Positions 41,160 to 53,289 of a stretch of 64,000 bases of DNA are shown in pieces; position 1 is the stretch's first letter; each line of letters begins with the position of its first letter. The position numbers and the translations under genes are program-made. Source of the DNA: Fistularia commersonii. Lineage: Eukaryota > Chordata > Actinopteri > Syngnathiformes > Fistulariidae. The notes below the pieces were generated by a model. The model saw only the letters and a list, made by a program, of their open reading frames with translations, was not told the origin of the DNA and did not search any database. Location of the stretch: assembly GCA_037954325.1 (NCBI GenBank), contig JBBMNZ010000030.1, positions 10,798,501 to 10,862,500 of the forward strand, given 5' to 3'.

Positions 41160-42300
41160 TTTCTGGGGGGCAGAGCTGTGAGTGCTCTTTCAGAAGTGGT
41201 GACTATTTGATTGGAGTTTATTCATAAAAAAAAATAAGCCACATTGTTGTCAGTCCGTGTCCTGTCTGCTGGCGCAATCCTGCAGCCATTTGTCAAGAAA
41301 CCCGAACAGAATTTCACAGCAGACTCTCGAATTGTTTGCGTCCCTTTTTTTCTCCCGTTGCATCTTTTATGAGTTTTCTTTCAAACCATAATTGAACATT
41401 GTCTGAAGCTGTGAGTCCTCCAGTATGCCGGGGGAAATCAGCCATGCAAGCAGCCAGCAGCACTTTCCAAATTGTAGAAGAGAATTGTATTCAATTCGTT
41501 TGACTTACCTCGCTTCTCACCTTCAGAATATAGAGCACATCCCTGCAGTTCACATGCAGATGGGAGCGCGTGCGGCGGACCTGCTTCCGAACAGAGATGT
41601 GATATTGAAGGTTCTACGATGTGACGATAACACCCACCGTTAAAAGCAGGAAGTGGGGTAAATTGAAAAAAAAAACACCCCAGATGTTTGAAGATGTTCA
41701 CTTGCTCAAATCTGCTCGCTGAATAAGCTAGCGACAGGGGCGCAGTGGTTATGATCAGAAAAGGGAGTGGAATTATTATTTTTCATCGTCTTTGATTCCC
41801 TGTCTTGGTTCATCTTGACATGAAATGTGTGAAATGTAGATTGGTTAATGACAACAACTGACCCAAATGAAAGTCTCACGTCTCTATGTCTACACTTGCG
41901 TCCCACAGAGTAGTTTACAGCAAAAATAGAGAAAGAGGGACAAAATGCACCAAAATACAGTGATCACAGAAAGAGTGCAATGATGGTAAAAGGCTCCATG
42001 TGTTTTCTTTTTTTTTTAGATAACAGAACAATGGTAATAAGTGTAAAAGTAATATGAATCCGTGGCAGAATATTCCTGACCTATTTTGATAAATTAAAGC
42101 TAGCCGGACATCAGCACATGTCCATCAGTTGAAACTCAGACCATCAATAATAAAGCATTACGGTTCTTCAAATGATTATAAATGTAAGAATATTGTCATT
42201 CAAATAGCCTGGGAAAGTGTGAGTAACATGTTGTTTCAGACACCTAACATATATAACATATATAACCTAACATAATATAAAGAAGGTAAACGGGTAAATG
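41160..42300. other. Unique sequence, no gene recognised
   Basis: No gene or named repeat was recognised. Confidence 0.4.
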
Positions 42301-42359
42301 ATAAAAATCTTTATATGTAATGAACTGTTCCTCTAAAAAATACATGATAAATAAATATT

Positions 42360-42885
42360 GAAAATGAATATTAAAAAACAATCGATGAAATTCCAAAAAA
42401 ATAAAATAATAAATGATAAAAATAATAGTGTTGCGTTAAAAGAGAAAATCCTACTGTGGAAAAATTTGCTACTAGAATTTATTACAAAATTGATTGGTAG
42501 TATGTATAAGAGGAGGTATTATGTTTACAAGGCTAATGATGGCTATTTTGGTAATTAATTCAATCTTTTTAATTTTGCCCATTTTTGTGTTTTTTATAGA
42601 AATAAAAAAACATCTTTTTAACAATGTCACTAGACGTTTTTTCATTTTAAAAAAAATTGTTTTCATATTTGAAGCAAAAATACATTGCAAAGTAACTTTT
42701 TCATTTTTTCCTTGCCGTTTTTTTTTTTTTTTTTTTTTTGAAACCCACTGTAAGAAACCCCCAGATACATGTGAGAAAAAAACGCACGGGTGCACTAACA
42801 CAAAGATGTGATTTCAGGCAGGGGGCCACAAAATATTGTTAAGCGGGCCGCAATTGGTCCGCAGGCCGCGAGTTTGAGACCCCTG
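42360..42885. mobile_element. hAT-type MITE, right end and probable AT-rich body
   Basis: The right end reads GGGGGCCACAAAATATTGTT, GCGGGCCGCAATTGG, GCAGGCCGCGAGTTTGAGAC and CCCTG. This is the inverted end of a common vertebrate hAT MITE. The AT-rich sequence before it, with a 20-nt T run at about 42720-42740, probably belongs to it. The left end was not found. It abuts a family-B LINE fragment. Confidence 0.55.
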
Positions 42886-42892
42886 GTCTAGA

Positions 42893-43052
42893 GGAAGACC
42901 ATAGAAAAGATTTATGGATGTAGTGAGAGAGGATATGAAGGTAGTTGGTGTGAGAGAGGAGGATACAGAGAATAGGGTTCGATGGAGAAGGTTGATTTGC
43001 TGTAGAGACCCCTGAAGGGAAAAGCAGAAAGGAAAAGAAGAAGAAGTGATTC
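42893..43052 (+). mobile_element. RTE-like LINE (family B), 3' terminal fragment
   Basis: The sequence contains M-D-V-V-R-E-D-M-K-V-V-G-V-R-E-E (about 42915-42965), then W-R-R-L-I-C-C-R-D-P and an AAGAAGAAG tail. It is the same 3' end as at 37651-37800 and 20577-20676. Confidence 0.78.
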
Positions 43053-43054
43053 CA

Positions 43055-44185
43055 AAGACAAGGATGTTCAAATCCTTCAAATAATGTTCAAATCCCGAAA
43101 AATCTGAAATTTTCATTCTCAAGGCCGGTGTGACAAACGTTGTGAATAATCCCCGAGAGATAGCATAGCGAGAAAATGAAGGTAAATAAGACAAACACAT
43201 TGAGATGTGAACCCGTGAATCAGCGTTTGTGTCTATATGCGAATTATCCTACTGCTTTTTTTTCTAGAGATGGAAAGGGTGAAGATGCAGTGGTTTATAT
43301 TATGAATCAAATGGTTAAATTGATAAATCCTTAATTTCGAGCTTAATCTCTATCTCTGATTGCACCTGTAAGTTCTTGGCGCCGCCTCAGCCCTTCATCT
43401 CGATGTTCCTCATCGCGATGCGCAGTGTTGTTTTCGGCAGCCGGTCTTTTAGACTAAAACGCTCATTAGTTTTAGTCCTATTTATAGTCATTTCTATATG
43501 TGATCATTTTAGTCCAGTTCACGTCAAGAAAAAGTTTAAAGGTTTTAGTCTCATTTAAGTCGGTTTTACTTTAAAAAAAAAAGGGAAATTCTTTGAACAA
43601 ATTAATTTTGGTCAATTAGAATGGGAGATTGCCGTGGGGCAGAAACCCTTTTATTTTCATAAATGAACTTTTCTTTGATGAAGTGATGTCGTACTTCACC
43701 ACACAAGTGTGTCACACAAAAGTTGTGAAAACAGCAGATCTATAAGCTCAGCAGACTTGTCGATCGGTTATTTTCACCAATAATTACAACAGTAAAGGAA
43801 TGCTCAAATACCTTCTGATCTGAAGTGGTAACAGTGGAATCATTACTCCAAACCTAAACATTCTTACTTTGGCAACCGCTACTTTATTTCTGAGAATTTA
43901 CTAAAGTACAGAGAATAGAAAAAAGGCCAAAATATGATCCATGGATGAGGAACACATGCTCAGCGGGGCCTTCTCTGCCAGTGGAATTAAGATGTACATA
44001 AATTCGGACATCATAGGAAGTGCTGTTGAGCGGGACATGGAGTAGTTTGCACTTTACAGAGCTCCCGCAGAGCCAGTAATATTTATTTCATAAAACAGCT
44101 ACATATATGAAAACCGGCCAAATACTTGACTCGAGTATAGTGTTGATTTGAATGGCGGGAAAGCTCCAACAACATAAATATAAAT
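43055..44185. other. Unique sequence, no gene recognised
   Basis: No gene was recognised between the LINE fragment and the L1-like element. Confidence 0.4.
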
Positions 44186-44189
44186 GTAA

Positions 44190-44625
44190 AGCTAAAGGGG
44201 CCGCGAGAATAGCGAAGCAGTGTAGCGCCGCACCCGACGTTTCGAACCAGCTCCTCCAAACGAGACCGAAAGCTTAGGTATGGAAACTGAAGATATCAAA
44301 GCGGAGATCTTATCCTTCTTGAGAGGGGAGATCTCTTAAATTAAAAGAGACAAACTGAAAAGTGCACTGTTGGAGGACTTCAGGGCACTTAAAACAGAAC
44401 TGCAAGAAACAAGATTTGATGTCGCAGATAACGCGAAAGTTATCCGGGCAGAGGTCGACCAGAGGTGGACAAAAGATTGCTATATTTCCCGACTGCACCG
44501 CCAGTGTAGCCTGACAGATGGATGAAAACCACTACGAGGTCGGAAGGATATCTACTATAGGCTCCTCTACCCAGCGAGACTCTGGGTCTCCTATCAGGGT
44601 GAAGATAAGAAATAGAAAGAACTGG
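44190..44625 (+). pseudogene. L1-like LINE: 5' UTR and remains of ORF1
   Basis: From ATG at 44280 the frame reads M-E-T-E-D-I-K-A-E-I-L and then a stop. Re-entering frame gives a Lys/Glu-rich helical stretch (about 44340-44460) typical of the ORF1 coiled coil. After a gap, L-L-Y-P-A-R-L-W-V-S-Y-Q-G-E (about 44565-44605) matches the conserved C-terminal RNA-binding region of fish L1 ORF1 proteins. Much of the coiled coil is deleted. Confidence 0.7.
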
Positions 44626-45379
44626 TAATAATCATGAATGGGACTTTTGTATTATAAGTTATCTTATTATGCTCTCGTATATTTGTCATGTTTCAATCCA
44701 GGTTCGTATGTGAAATCACGGTAGAAGGATCAAACTATTTTCCACGATTAACATAAGCTAATCCGATATATTCCTTAAGCCAGATAGGTTACGACACCCC
44801 ACTTATCTGTTACCCTAATTTCTATTGTAAACTATGAGAGGAGATATAATTGTCTTTCTAAGTTAAGTTTTGTGAACTTACGAGAAGCTACGTGACTGTA
44901 AAGGGCTGTTTTATTTGATAGAAACTTCATAAGATGGTTTTGCAGGAGCTTGAATGGTGACTACTTTCTTTTTATCTCATTTCTATCTCTGTCTCATCAC
45001 ACTTAAGCAAAGTTAATTTCAATCTCGGCTGTGCACTTTTGCCACTTGTTGGGACTGGGTCCCAAATACTGTTGGTAATGTCTGTTTATGATAGTATTAG
45101 TTGGTTTTGTGTATTTTTTTGATTGTTCCCCGGGGATCCTGTGTTAAACATGAGAACATCGAGATTATTTTCAATTGTTGGGTACATTTTTATTTTTTTT
45201 GTCAAAGCTAAAAATCGCTGATATAGAGGTAACAATTGTATTAGTTCACTCCACACTGCCCGGTCTGGTCCCACTCCCAAAAATCTTCAAAATAGGACAT
45301 AAAAAATCTGATATACTGTATCTGCCTTCCCATCCTGCCTCTCCTCCCATATTCTCAGTATTGGACAATTAAAGTATAG

Positions 45380-48300
45380 CTAAACCCTGACTGGTGAATA
45401 CATTAAAAGTCGCAAGCTACAATGTTAAGAGATTTCATAACCCAATAAAAAAAAAGAAAATATCACCCCAGTTGAGACAAGTTAACTGCCAGATAGCATT
45501 CCTTCAAGAAACTCAACTATCTGATGCGGAACACTAAAAATTAAAATCATGGGCAGACAAAGTATACTATTCCTCTCTCCGCTCTGGGAGAAGGAAAGGT
45601 GTCTCCATACTTATACATAGATAAATTCATTTCACAAAAACCTTGTTGCATAATGATAGAGATAGAGATATCTGAGATATATCTATATCTATAATAAATG
45701 TCTACGCGCCCAATGAAGATGAGCCTGGATTTTTTAAGACACTCTTCAACACAGTACTGACGTACTGTACTGGCTTCCTGTGGATGGGGGAGATTTTAAC
45801 TGTGTAATGTGCCAGCAAATGGATAGACAGCCACCCTCTAAAGCCCCTTTACCGGGAATCCAGTAAAAAGCTTAAATACAAAACTCCAAAAACCGGCACA
45901 GTAGACATATGGAGAAGTACATTCCCAAGAGAAAGGGATTTTACCTTTTGCTCAAGCCAGCATGCATCATATTCTACAATAGATTATTTCTTTACTCCAA
46001 AGGCCAATCTATATAGGATGACAGATAATAGGAAAACAGATCACTATTTCTGATCATGCATCTGTATTTTGAAATGGGAAATGGCACAAAGACCAACAAC
46101 TAAACAATGGAGGCTTGATTAATCTCTTCTTGATGATCAAGAATTGATCTCATTCTTCACAGAAGAATTAAAAAAGGATCGAGATACTAATACCTCATCA
46201 GAAATCAATCCCCTGATACTGTGGGACTATGCTAAATCATATAATAGAATAAAAATAAAAAGAGTTAGAACATAAACAATCTGCAACAATTAAAGTGACA
46301 AATTATTTAAATACAACTCGTAGACAACTAAACAGCTTACTATTGGATAAAACTGAGGGAAGATTTCCTGACTATTGTGAATATGGAAACAGGGCAAGCA
46401 AACTGTTCGCATTCAGACTGAGAAGGCAACATTCCTCCAACATCAGAAAGAAAATAAAATCACGAGTAAATATTACCACAAAACCAAACGAAATAGTCGA
46501 GGCGTTTGCAGGGTTTTACAAATTATCGTCTAAGAATGCAGACACATATAGTGTTGATGCAGAACTCCGGGAGTACTTAAAAAGCATAAAACTAACTGAA
46601 CTGACAAAGATAAGCAAATTGGGATATTAAGAAAGTTACTTCATCACTCACTAATAACAAAAGTCCAGGTCCAGATGGATAGGTCAATGAATTTTATAAA
46701 ACCTTCAAAGACCTACTAGCTCCTTTGTTACTAAATGCATACAGATGCCTTCTAAAACTATGGCACCATCTTGGACTGAAGCAACGATAGTTGTAATTCA
46801 TGAAGGGTAAAGACGCTCTATGAATAATAGGATTCAGGATTCAGTTGGGTCTTTACGCCACTGAATGCCAGTCTTATGGGCCAATATCATTACTAAACAA
46901 AGATTTGAGTATACTAACTGCAATTCTAGCTGGGAGGATAAATAAGATAACTACCGGAATCATACATCCTAATCTAACAGGCTTTATCACTGGAGGGTCT
47001 TATGCAGATAATTTACGATGCCTATTAAATGTAATATCTCATCAAAAGATATGATATCAGAGTCGATAACTGTATCTATGGATGCACAAAAAAAACATTT
47101 GATCGGGAATCATGGCATTATTTTTTTTCAAACTCTAAAACGATTTAGATTTGGTCCAAATTTCAGAAATTGGGTTCAAACACTTTATTTATTCCCACAA
47201 GCAGCCGTTAAGGTTAATGGATACATATCGGAGAGATTTACGCTACAACAGGGATCCAGACAAAGCTGCTCCTCATCACCCCTGCTGTTTGCTATCAGTA
47301 TTTAGCCGCTGGCCGAGCTATTAGAGACAACAACAATAGAAAAGGAATTATGACAAATCAAGGAGAACACAAAGTTTTGCTGTACGCAGATGATGTTTCA
47401 CTATATTCAACAGTACCCAGCTCAACAATCCCAAATAAAAAGGAGCTCATATCTCGGGTAATATGGGTACTATTCTGGATATGAGGTAAATGTAGATAAA
47501 ACAGAGGCTATAGATGTAAATGATCTCAGAAACATTTGAGCTACAGAGTAGATTTAGATGGCCCAAAGAAGGCATTCAATATGTAGGCATCTGTATTCCC
47601 CCATCGCTACATAACCTCTATATTGTAACTACAATAAAATAATCCAGCATATTACTAGTGATCTTGAAAGATGGTCCCTGCTCCCACTCTCCTTACTGGA
47701 TCAACTCGAAAGTATGAATGTTTGGCCCAGATTGCTTTATTTCTTTCCGATGTTACAAGTGGAAATTGCTAAACCGACGTGTGATCACGTCAATAACTTA
47801 TTATCAAAATTTATCTGGCAAAATCAGCGCCCTAGAATTAGAGTTGATATTTCAGGTTTGGGAGTTTGAGACCTCCATCTCACGAGAATGATTGTAAAAT
47901 TTTCTTTTTCTAGGCTGCACAAATGAAGCTGATGATTGCATGGATTCAGAAAGATCCATCCACACGATGGCTTAACATTGAGAAAACCACGCTGAAAATT
48001 TGGAATAAAATAACAGCCAGCCTATCAACTACCAAAACTACTTTCATCCCTGACAAATATAGGACTTATGAAGACCTTCACCTCTAACAATTTAGATACT
48101 GGTCTTAGAAAATGGTCAGAATATGGTCTATTCTATTTGCATCAACCGATCAAGGACGACAATCTTAAAACATTTGAACAGCTGACAAAGGAATTTAATC
48201 TCTGAAGACAGACTTTTTTTGATATCTACATTGAAGATCTTTCCTGACAACGCCCAAGGAGTGGGAAAAACTCAGAAGACCCACTTCTATAGAAAGGTTC

Positions 48301-48734
48301 CTAATAGCAATAATAAGCAATAGGGAATAGAAGATAATCGGTACGCTATATTATATATGTTCATCTACGAATATACATAAGTCCCGACAGATAAGACAGA
48401 GATGGGAGGCAGAAATGAACATTGACATACCAATGGACACCTGGGAAGAGACGTCTATTGAGGCTCACCGGACCACAAATTCAAACTCCTGGAGAGCATT
48501 CAAGTGGAAAGTAATTATTAGGTTTTCAGAGCACCGGAAATAATAGCTAAGATGGGGCCGTCACATAGTTCTTGCTGGAGGAATTGCGGTAAGGATATTG
48601 CCAACAATACACATATATTTTGGCTTTGCCCCAAACTAAGTTTATTTTGGGATGGGGCTTTTGATGCCCGCAAAGAAGACATTCCACAAAGCTCTACAAC
48701 AGCATTATTAGCAGCAACCCCTATGGGTATAGAC
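45380..48734 (+). pseudogene. L1-like LINE ORF2: endonuclease and reverse transcriptase (dead)
   Basis: The endonuclease domain begins near 45395 with A-S/T-Y-N-V and N-P-I-K-K-K. The catalytic Glu sits in A-F-L-Q-E-T (about 45496-45513), and a G-D-F-N-C block follows at about 45785. The RT region shows S-P-G-P-D-G (about 46657-46677), P-I-S-L-L-N-K-D (about 46880), Q-G-S-R-Q-S (about 47245) and an intact catalytic Y-A-D-D at 47383-47394. Thumb and C-terminal segments continue to the Cys/His region (C-W-R-N-C-G-K-D, about 48572, and H-I-F-W-L-C-P, about 48610). Numerous stops and frameshifts interrupt it. A hAT element splits it at 48735. Confidence 0.85.
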
Positions 48735-49954
48735 CAGGGATGCCAAACATACGGCCCACGGGCCAGAATCGGCCCACAAGGAGGTTCGATCAGACCCGCA
48801 GGATAATTTGAAAGTGAAAAAATGCATAAAAGACAAGTATTTATTTTTTTCAATTAAATGCAATTCAAGAATTTTACGCAATTTTGGTCAGAGCAGAAGA
48901 CAAGCCACATCACTGATAAGGCCAATCAGCAGATGTTATCAATGCGCCATCTGCTGCTTGTTACGACGTTGTTTCCACCCTGTTCTCTACCTCCTCGCAA
49001 CTCCCTCATTAGCCAAAACGTCGTTGTCAAAATAAAGAAAAGTAGATAAAGAGTATAGAATTTTCAAAGAAGAATTGACTACGTCCTATTCATTTACGGA
49101 GGCCACGGGAAACCTTTGTGCCGGTGTGTTTGCAACAGGTTTCGGTATTTAAGGAATATGATATTCGGCATCGCAATGAAACTCATCAGAGCGAAAAATA
49201 TGCCAGCTTGCAAGGACAACTTAGAAGAGATAAGATCAACGAATTGCTGGCGGGTCTGAGGAAACAGCGTCCACTTTCACCCATAGCCGAGAAATCAGTG
49301 AAGCAGCGGTAAAAGCCGGCTACCTAATTGCCAGCGAAAATGTGCAATTTAATGTTAGTCACCAGCTTCACTACAAAGGAGTATGGGGGAATTCTGTTCA
49401 TGCAACTCCATACATTTTCAGTATGTATTGTATGTGTATGCATGTTTCATGTATGAAGTTTACACATTTACAGGACAGATGAATACTTTCCTCCTTACAC
49501 GTTTAATAGCACTCTCTTTAGTTTGGAGGGTGTAGGCAGGGATTCAATTTAGATTTTATATGCACATGTGTAAATGGTATAAAAATCCTTTTCTTTATAA
49601 GTCTCATTTAATCTTAAAGTGCATTACTATATTTTTCAATACCAATTACTTGTTAAAGTTTTGTGCCTTTGTACGATCAGTGGGATCAGTTACGGTGCAA
49701 ACATGTGAATGATGATAGTGAATTACAGGAAATATGAGGATTTTCATTATATGTTTTTTAAAAGGTTTGTTCATCAAATTCCGAGATGTTCCTAATGTCC
49801 TTGTACTTCTTTACACCAAAACAGAGGAAAGACATGATATTTTGGCTATTTATTGCTAAGTATGCTATCATTTTAATGGTCTGGCCCACTTGACATCTAC
49901 CTAGGCCGTATGTGGCCCGCGATGAGAAATGAGTTTGACACCCCTGCTATAGAC
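48727..49954 (+). mobile_element. hAT (GTF2IRD2/Charlie-like), internally deleted, inserted in the L1-like ORF2
   Basis: The ends are CAGGGATGCCAAACATACGG at 48735 and the inverse GAGTTTGACACCCCTG finishing at 49946. Both carry GGCCC/GGGCC subterminal palindromes. The flanking octamers GTATAGAC (48727-48734) and CTATAGAC (49947-49954) are an 8-bp target duplication with one mismatch, the hAT hallmark. Inside, frames at about 49030-49320 give K-E-Y-D-I-R-H-R-N-E-T-H and E-K-Y-A-S-L-Q-G-Q-L-R-R-D-K. This is the BED-finger and following region of the transposase family related to GTF2IRD2. The rest of the transposase is missing, so mobility would depend on a transposase in trans. Confidence 0.9.
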
Positions 49955-50340
49955 AGAAAGGATGAAAAGTACCTCCTAAACATATTGTTCACAGTAGCTT
50001 GAAAAGCTATAACTATCAGGTGGTTAAAACCGGATCCCCCGACATATAATACATGGATCCAAAAAGTATGGGACACTTACAAGATGGAGCAAATTCCATA
50101 TTCGTTCTGCCTTCAGAAGCCTATCCTTACTAAACGATGGGCTCCTGTCATGTCTTTATTGATACAATGAGGTTAGAACCAGAGTTTTGGACAGTACCTG
50201 TCCTTGCTGTAGACTCTACATCATATCATTTAGTTTTTCTCTACAAGAAAAACATTTTTCTGCACAGAAAAATGTAGAGAATTGTAAAAATTGAGTTGAA
50301 AAAACATCAGTTGTACAACTCCAGCAAAATCTGACTTATA
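49947..50340 (+). pseudogene. L1-like LINE: ORF2 end and 3' UTR after the hAT insertion
   Basis: The sequence resumes exactly where 48726 stopped and matches the uninterrupted copy at about 4105-4424. It includes the TGGTTAAAAC block (about 50020), the AAAAAGTATGGGACA block (about 50058) and the A-rich end with AATCTGACTTA. A perfect 11-bp hairpin, ACATTTTTCTG with its complement (50252-50275), lies in the 3' UTR. Such a stem could serve as a reverse-transcriptase recognition site, but the other copy does not keep it. Confidence 0.8.
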
Positions 50341-50429
50341 TTAGAAACCTGTGCGAAGCTGCTGCTGGGACAGAGGACTGTGCCCTGTTCTTCTTTGGAT
50401 ACCAGGTTTTTCTCCAGGAGTTTTGGTCA
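50341..50429 (-). other. Candidate terminal exon, unknown gene
   Basis: On the minus strand an acceptor-like TTTGCTTTTCTTCAG precedes 50429. The frame then runs 28 codons to TAA at 50341-50343. It joins in phase (G|TG) with the donor of 51112-51304. The L1-like element ends only a few bases beyond the stop, so any original 3' UTR is disrupted. No protein family was recognised. Confidence 0.2.
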
Positions 50430-50648
50430 CTGAAGAAAAGCAAAGAAGGGATACAATTACTCCATCTGTGTTCCAACCTGTAACAACACAGGTTGGTAGG
50501 CTTCCCTGAGAAGGGTTAGAGGTGAATAAAAAACAATCAAATGTAGGCATATCATAAAAATGTTTGAATACAATAAAAATAGTCAAATACTACCCTGTTA
50601 AGAAAACAGAATGGTCTTAATAACCAAAAATCTAAATGAAAATACATA

Positions 50649-50931
50649 CAGGACTGTCTCAGAAAATTAGAATGTTGTGATAGAGTTCTTATCCTTTGTA
50701 ATGCAATTACAAAAACAAAAATGTCACACATTCTGGATTCATTACAAATAAACTGAAATATTGCAATCCTTTTATTATTTTAATATTGCTGATTATGGCT
50801 TACATCTTAAGAAAACTCAAAAATCCTCAAAATATTAGAATATCATGAAAAAGTCATTTTTGTGTTTTTTAATTGCATTACAGAAGATAAAGAACTTAAT
50901 CACAATATTCTAATTTTCTGAGACAGTCCTG
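50649..50931. mobile_element. Mariner/Tc1-type MITE, copy 2 (intact ends)
   Basis: TA plus CAGGACTGTCTCAGAAAATT at the left, and its inverse AATTTTCTGAGACAGTCCTG plus TA at the right. The inverted repeats extend over about 33 bp with one mismatch. The 283-bp body is a larger imperfect palindrome without coding capacity. It lies in the putative intron between 50429 and 51112. Confidence 0.9.
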
Positions 50932-51111
50932 TAGTTTATGAAACCACTCTGTACTTAAGCCTTTGGACATTAGCGTAGCCAAGCTAACTTTAGGCTGAAG
51001 CGAGCTAGCGACCCATTTGCACCAGAGCAAGGGGAAACTATGACATTGACCCGAGCTAATGTTAGAGAAACACTGTATGCGTAGGAAATGTTAGCAGGAC
51101 TTGTAACCTAC

Positions 51112-51304
51112 CTTGGAGGAATCCCGGGTGTGGAGAGCCTGCAGTTGCCGCTGGAGGTTGGCGGGATTCTTTCACCCTACTTTGTGGCCACAGTTTCCCT
51201 TTACAGTGAATTAATTCTATTTCTGCTGGATTATATTTAAAATACGTCCATGAATCTTCTGCTGGTTTCTGACCACCAAGGGTAAAATTTGCACAATTCT
51301 CCAC
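51112..51304 (-). other. Candidate exon, unknown gene
   Basis: A 64-codon open frame on the minus strand ends in CTCCAAG|GTAGGT, a strong splice donor. It contains D-S-W-T-Y-F-K-Y-N-P-A-E-I-E-L and is fairly balanced in composition. No ATG or clear acceptor opens it (the frame starts at GTG after TAA). Phase agrees with the exon at 50341-50429. It could be part of an unrecognised transposon or a host gene. Confidence 0.22.
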
Positions 51305-51309
51305 AGTTA

Positions 51310-52340
51310 TTTATTAGACCTACATTATGTATAGATTCACCCATATATTTATTGATGTTGACAATTTGATTTCGCTTCCCCATGTGACCCCCAGTTGCCC
51401 CTTGGGGACGACAAATGTTTTTTTCTGATTCTGAAGCCCCCCGTTGGATGCATCTTGAACACCTGACGGATTATCTGTTAACATTCACGTCCATTCTGGT
51501 CTCGTCAGCGAAAATCGCACACGCCTCGTCATTTATGAGGCACCAAAGAACCATGTTTATCTCATATTCGTCGTGAAGAAAAGGGACGTCAACGAAATTG
51601 TTTGGCCACCGTCATCTTGAGGAAAACAACCCTGTACTTAAAAAAAATGCACAGAAACAGCCCAGGTACTTTGTGTTTGTTGGATTCTTGTATAAAAATG
51701 ATCTAAATATGATTATCAGAGCAGTTTCAACGTCGTTTGTGGGGGTTGATTTGCTTCATACAAAGCTCTATACTGTACATCTGAGCAGAAGTGATCCATG
51801 TTTCTGAATTGCGTTGACGTCGTGAAGATGACCTTTGTACCGAAATAACAACCAAGATGTACTTTGTCATTCCGCGGTTGCGGCGATTTCATTCTCCTGG
51901 CGGTAGGTCAGCTCCGACCTGCCTTCGTAAGAAGTCCGACTAAGCCAAGTCCATCTCTCTCTAATCCAGCAGATAATCTCTTTCATTTGTTTATTTTCAA
52001 AGTTCTATGAATGATACCCTCTCGATGGCGGAGAACTACCGATCACAACTTTAAAAGGGAATCCATCCAGCATTTGGTATGAAAGCATAAAGAAGCGTTT
52101 CCATCTGCTAACATTTTTATTATTCTTTACTTCAATAGAGCATTATCAAAACCATTCACATGGCGCCTGCTAATTATAAGGAGTTAAAAGGGGCTGATGG
52201 AACCACATGAAATGCATGTTGATAGGCCCCAGGGAGTGTTTTCTTTTTACTCTCCAGAACAACAGAGGACAGCCTCAGCAGAGGGGAATGATAAGGGACA
52301 GATGAGTGGGTAGGAGCTGGGGGTGGCAGTAAATGATTCG
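51310..52340. other. Unique sequence, no gene recognised
   Basis: No convincing gene. 52110-52330 contains GCTAATTATAAGGAG and ATGCATG motifs and may be regulatory. Confidence 0.35.
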
Positions 52341-52342
52341 CC

Positions 52343-52780
52343 ATGGGCGATATCACTCCTGTTCATGTTCAGTCCAAATGTTTCAGAGCAATTTTACACC
52401 CTGCCTTGATCTCCTGGCAGGCGGCTTCGGCTCGGCTCAGCTCTTGGCTCGGCTCGGCGTCTCGCTCTCTCGGCAGTATTTCTGCACAAATATCTCACCG
52501 GGTCTGCGGGAACAGACAGATGTCCAAAGATGAGACCAGAATCGCTCCTCGGGCTGATGTTTATGGCCGGTCCAACCAGAGATTAGCTGCACAGATCCCC
52601 AGATGGAAGGGTGCGCTGAGGGAGATGCAGATACGTGTCACCGGTAAGAGTAGAGCTGACAGCCCGGGAGATGGATGCATGTTCGCTGTCCCCCTCCTAC
52701 TTGGTTGGAACTTTAAAAACGACAAGAAGTCCTTCACTTGTGGTCTTTTTCTGTTTCCGGCAGGACTGGAAACAAAATAA
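52343..52780 (+). other. Candidate ORF or exon, unknown
   Basis: An ATG frame of 145 codons covers GC-richer DNA. A strong splice-donor-like CACCG|GTAAGAG lies at about 52641 inside it, so the coding part, if real, might end there (about 100 codons, basic and Ser/Ala-rich). CGGCTCGGCTC repeats at about 52428-52460 bias the frame. No family was recognised. Confidence 0.2.
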
Positions 52781-52784
52781 ACCA

Positions 52785-53285
52785 TTCATTTTTACAAAAT
52801 GGCTTGTGTATGATTGTTGATTCATTTTCAGACCTTTATGTTCCGTTAACTTCTCTTTCTGACATTCTTCCTTTCTTTATGACTTTCTTTCTTCTGGTTC
52901 AGCTGTGCAAGGGGGAGGAGGAGATTGAAAGCGCTTTTTAGGGCCACTTTTTTACTCACCTGTACTGGTTTTGTTTACATTAGTGACCCATTGAGTGATT
53001 TTTTTTTTCTGTTTGAGCCGGGAGGTGGGAGTTCTTTGCCCATCAATAAGGACAAAGAGGGCAGAGTGTGCCCTGTTCCCGACGTGGAGCGGGATGTTAC
53101 CCCTTGGAAACAGAAGGAGCAGGTGAGCTCCCGAAGGTGTTTCTGAACACTCGGAGAGGCCAGACATGGTCCAACATACCTGCTGGCCTCAGCTGGGAGA
53201 GAGACAGCATTAAGGTGCCAGGGTTGTGTCCAGGGACTGAGGCCTTGCGGGGAAGAAACCAAGTTGGAGTAAAAGACCAAGGAAG
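52785..53285. other. Unrecognised sequence
   Basis: No known gene was recognised. Part of 53150-53285 may already belong to the Tx1-like relic that follows. Confidence 0.35.
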
Positions 53286-53289
53286 TGCA

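Noticed and set aside
41738..41760. CAGGGGCGCAGTGG as the missing left end of the hAT MITE ending at 42885
   Set aside because: Only the first five or six bases agree with the expected inverted end. The TCAAACTC block is absent.
42814..43200. 128-codon minus-strand ORF
   Set aside because: Antisense to the hAT MITE end and the family-B LINE fragment.
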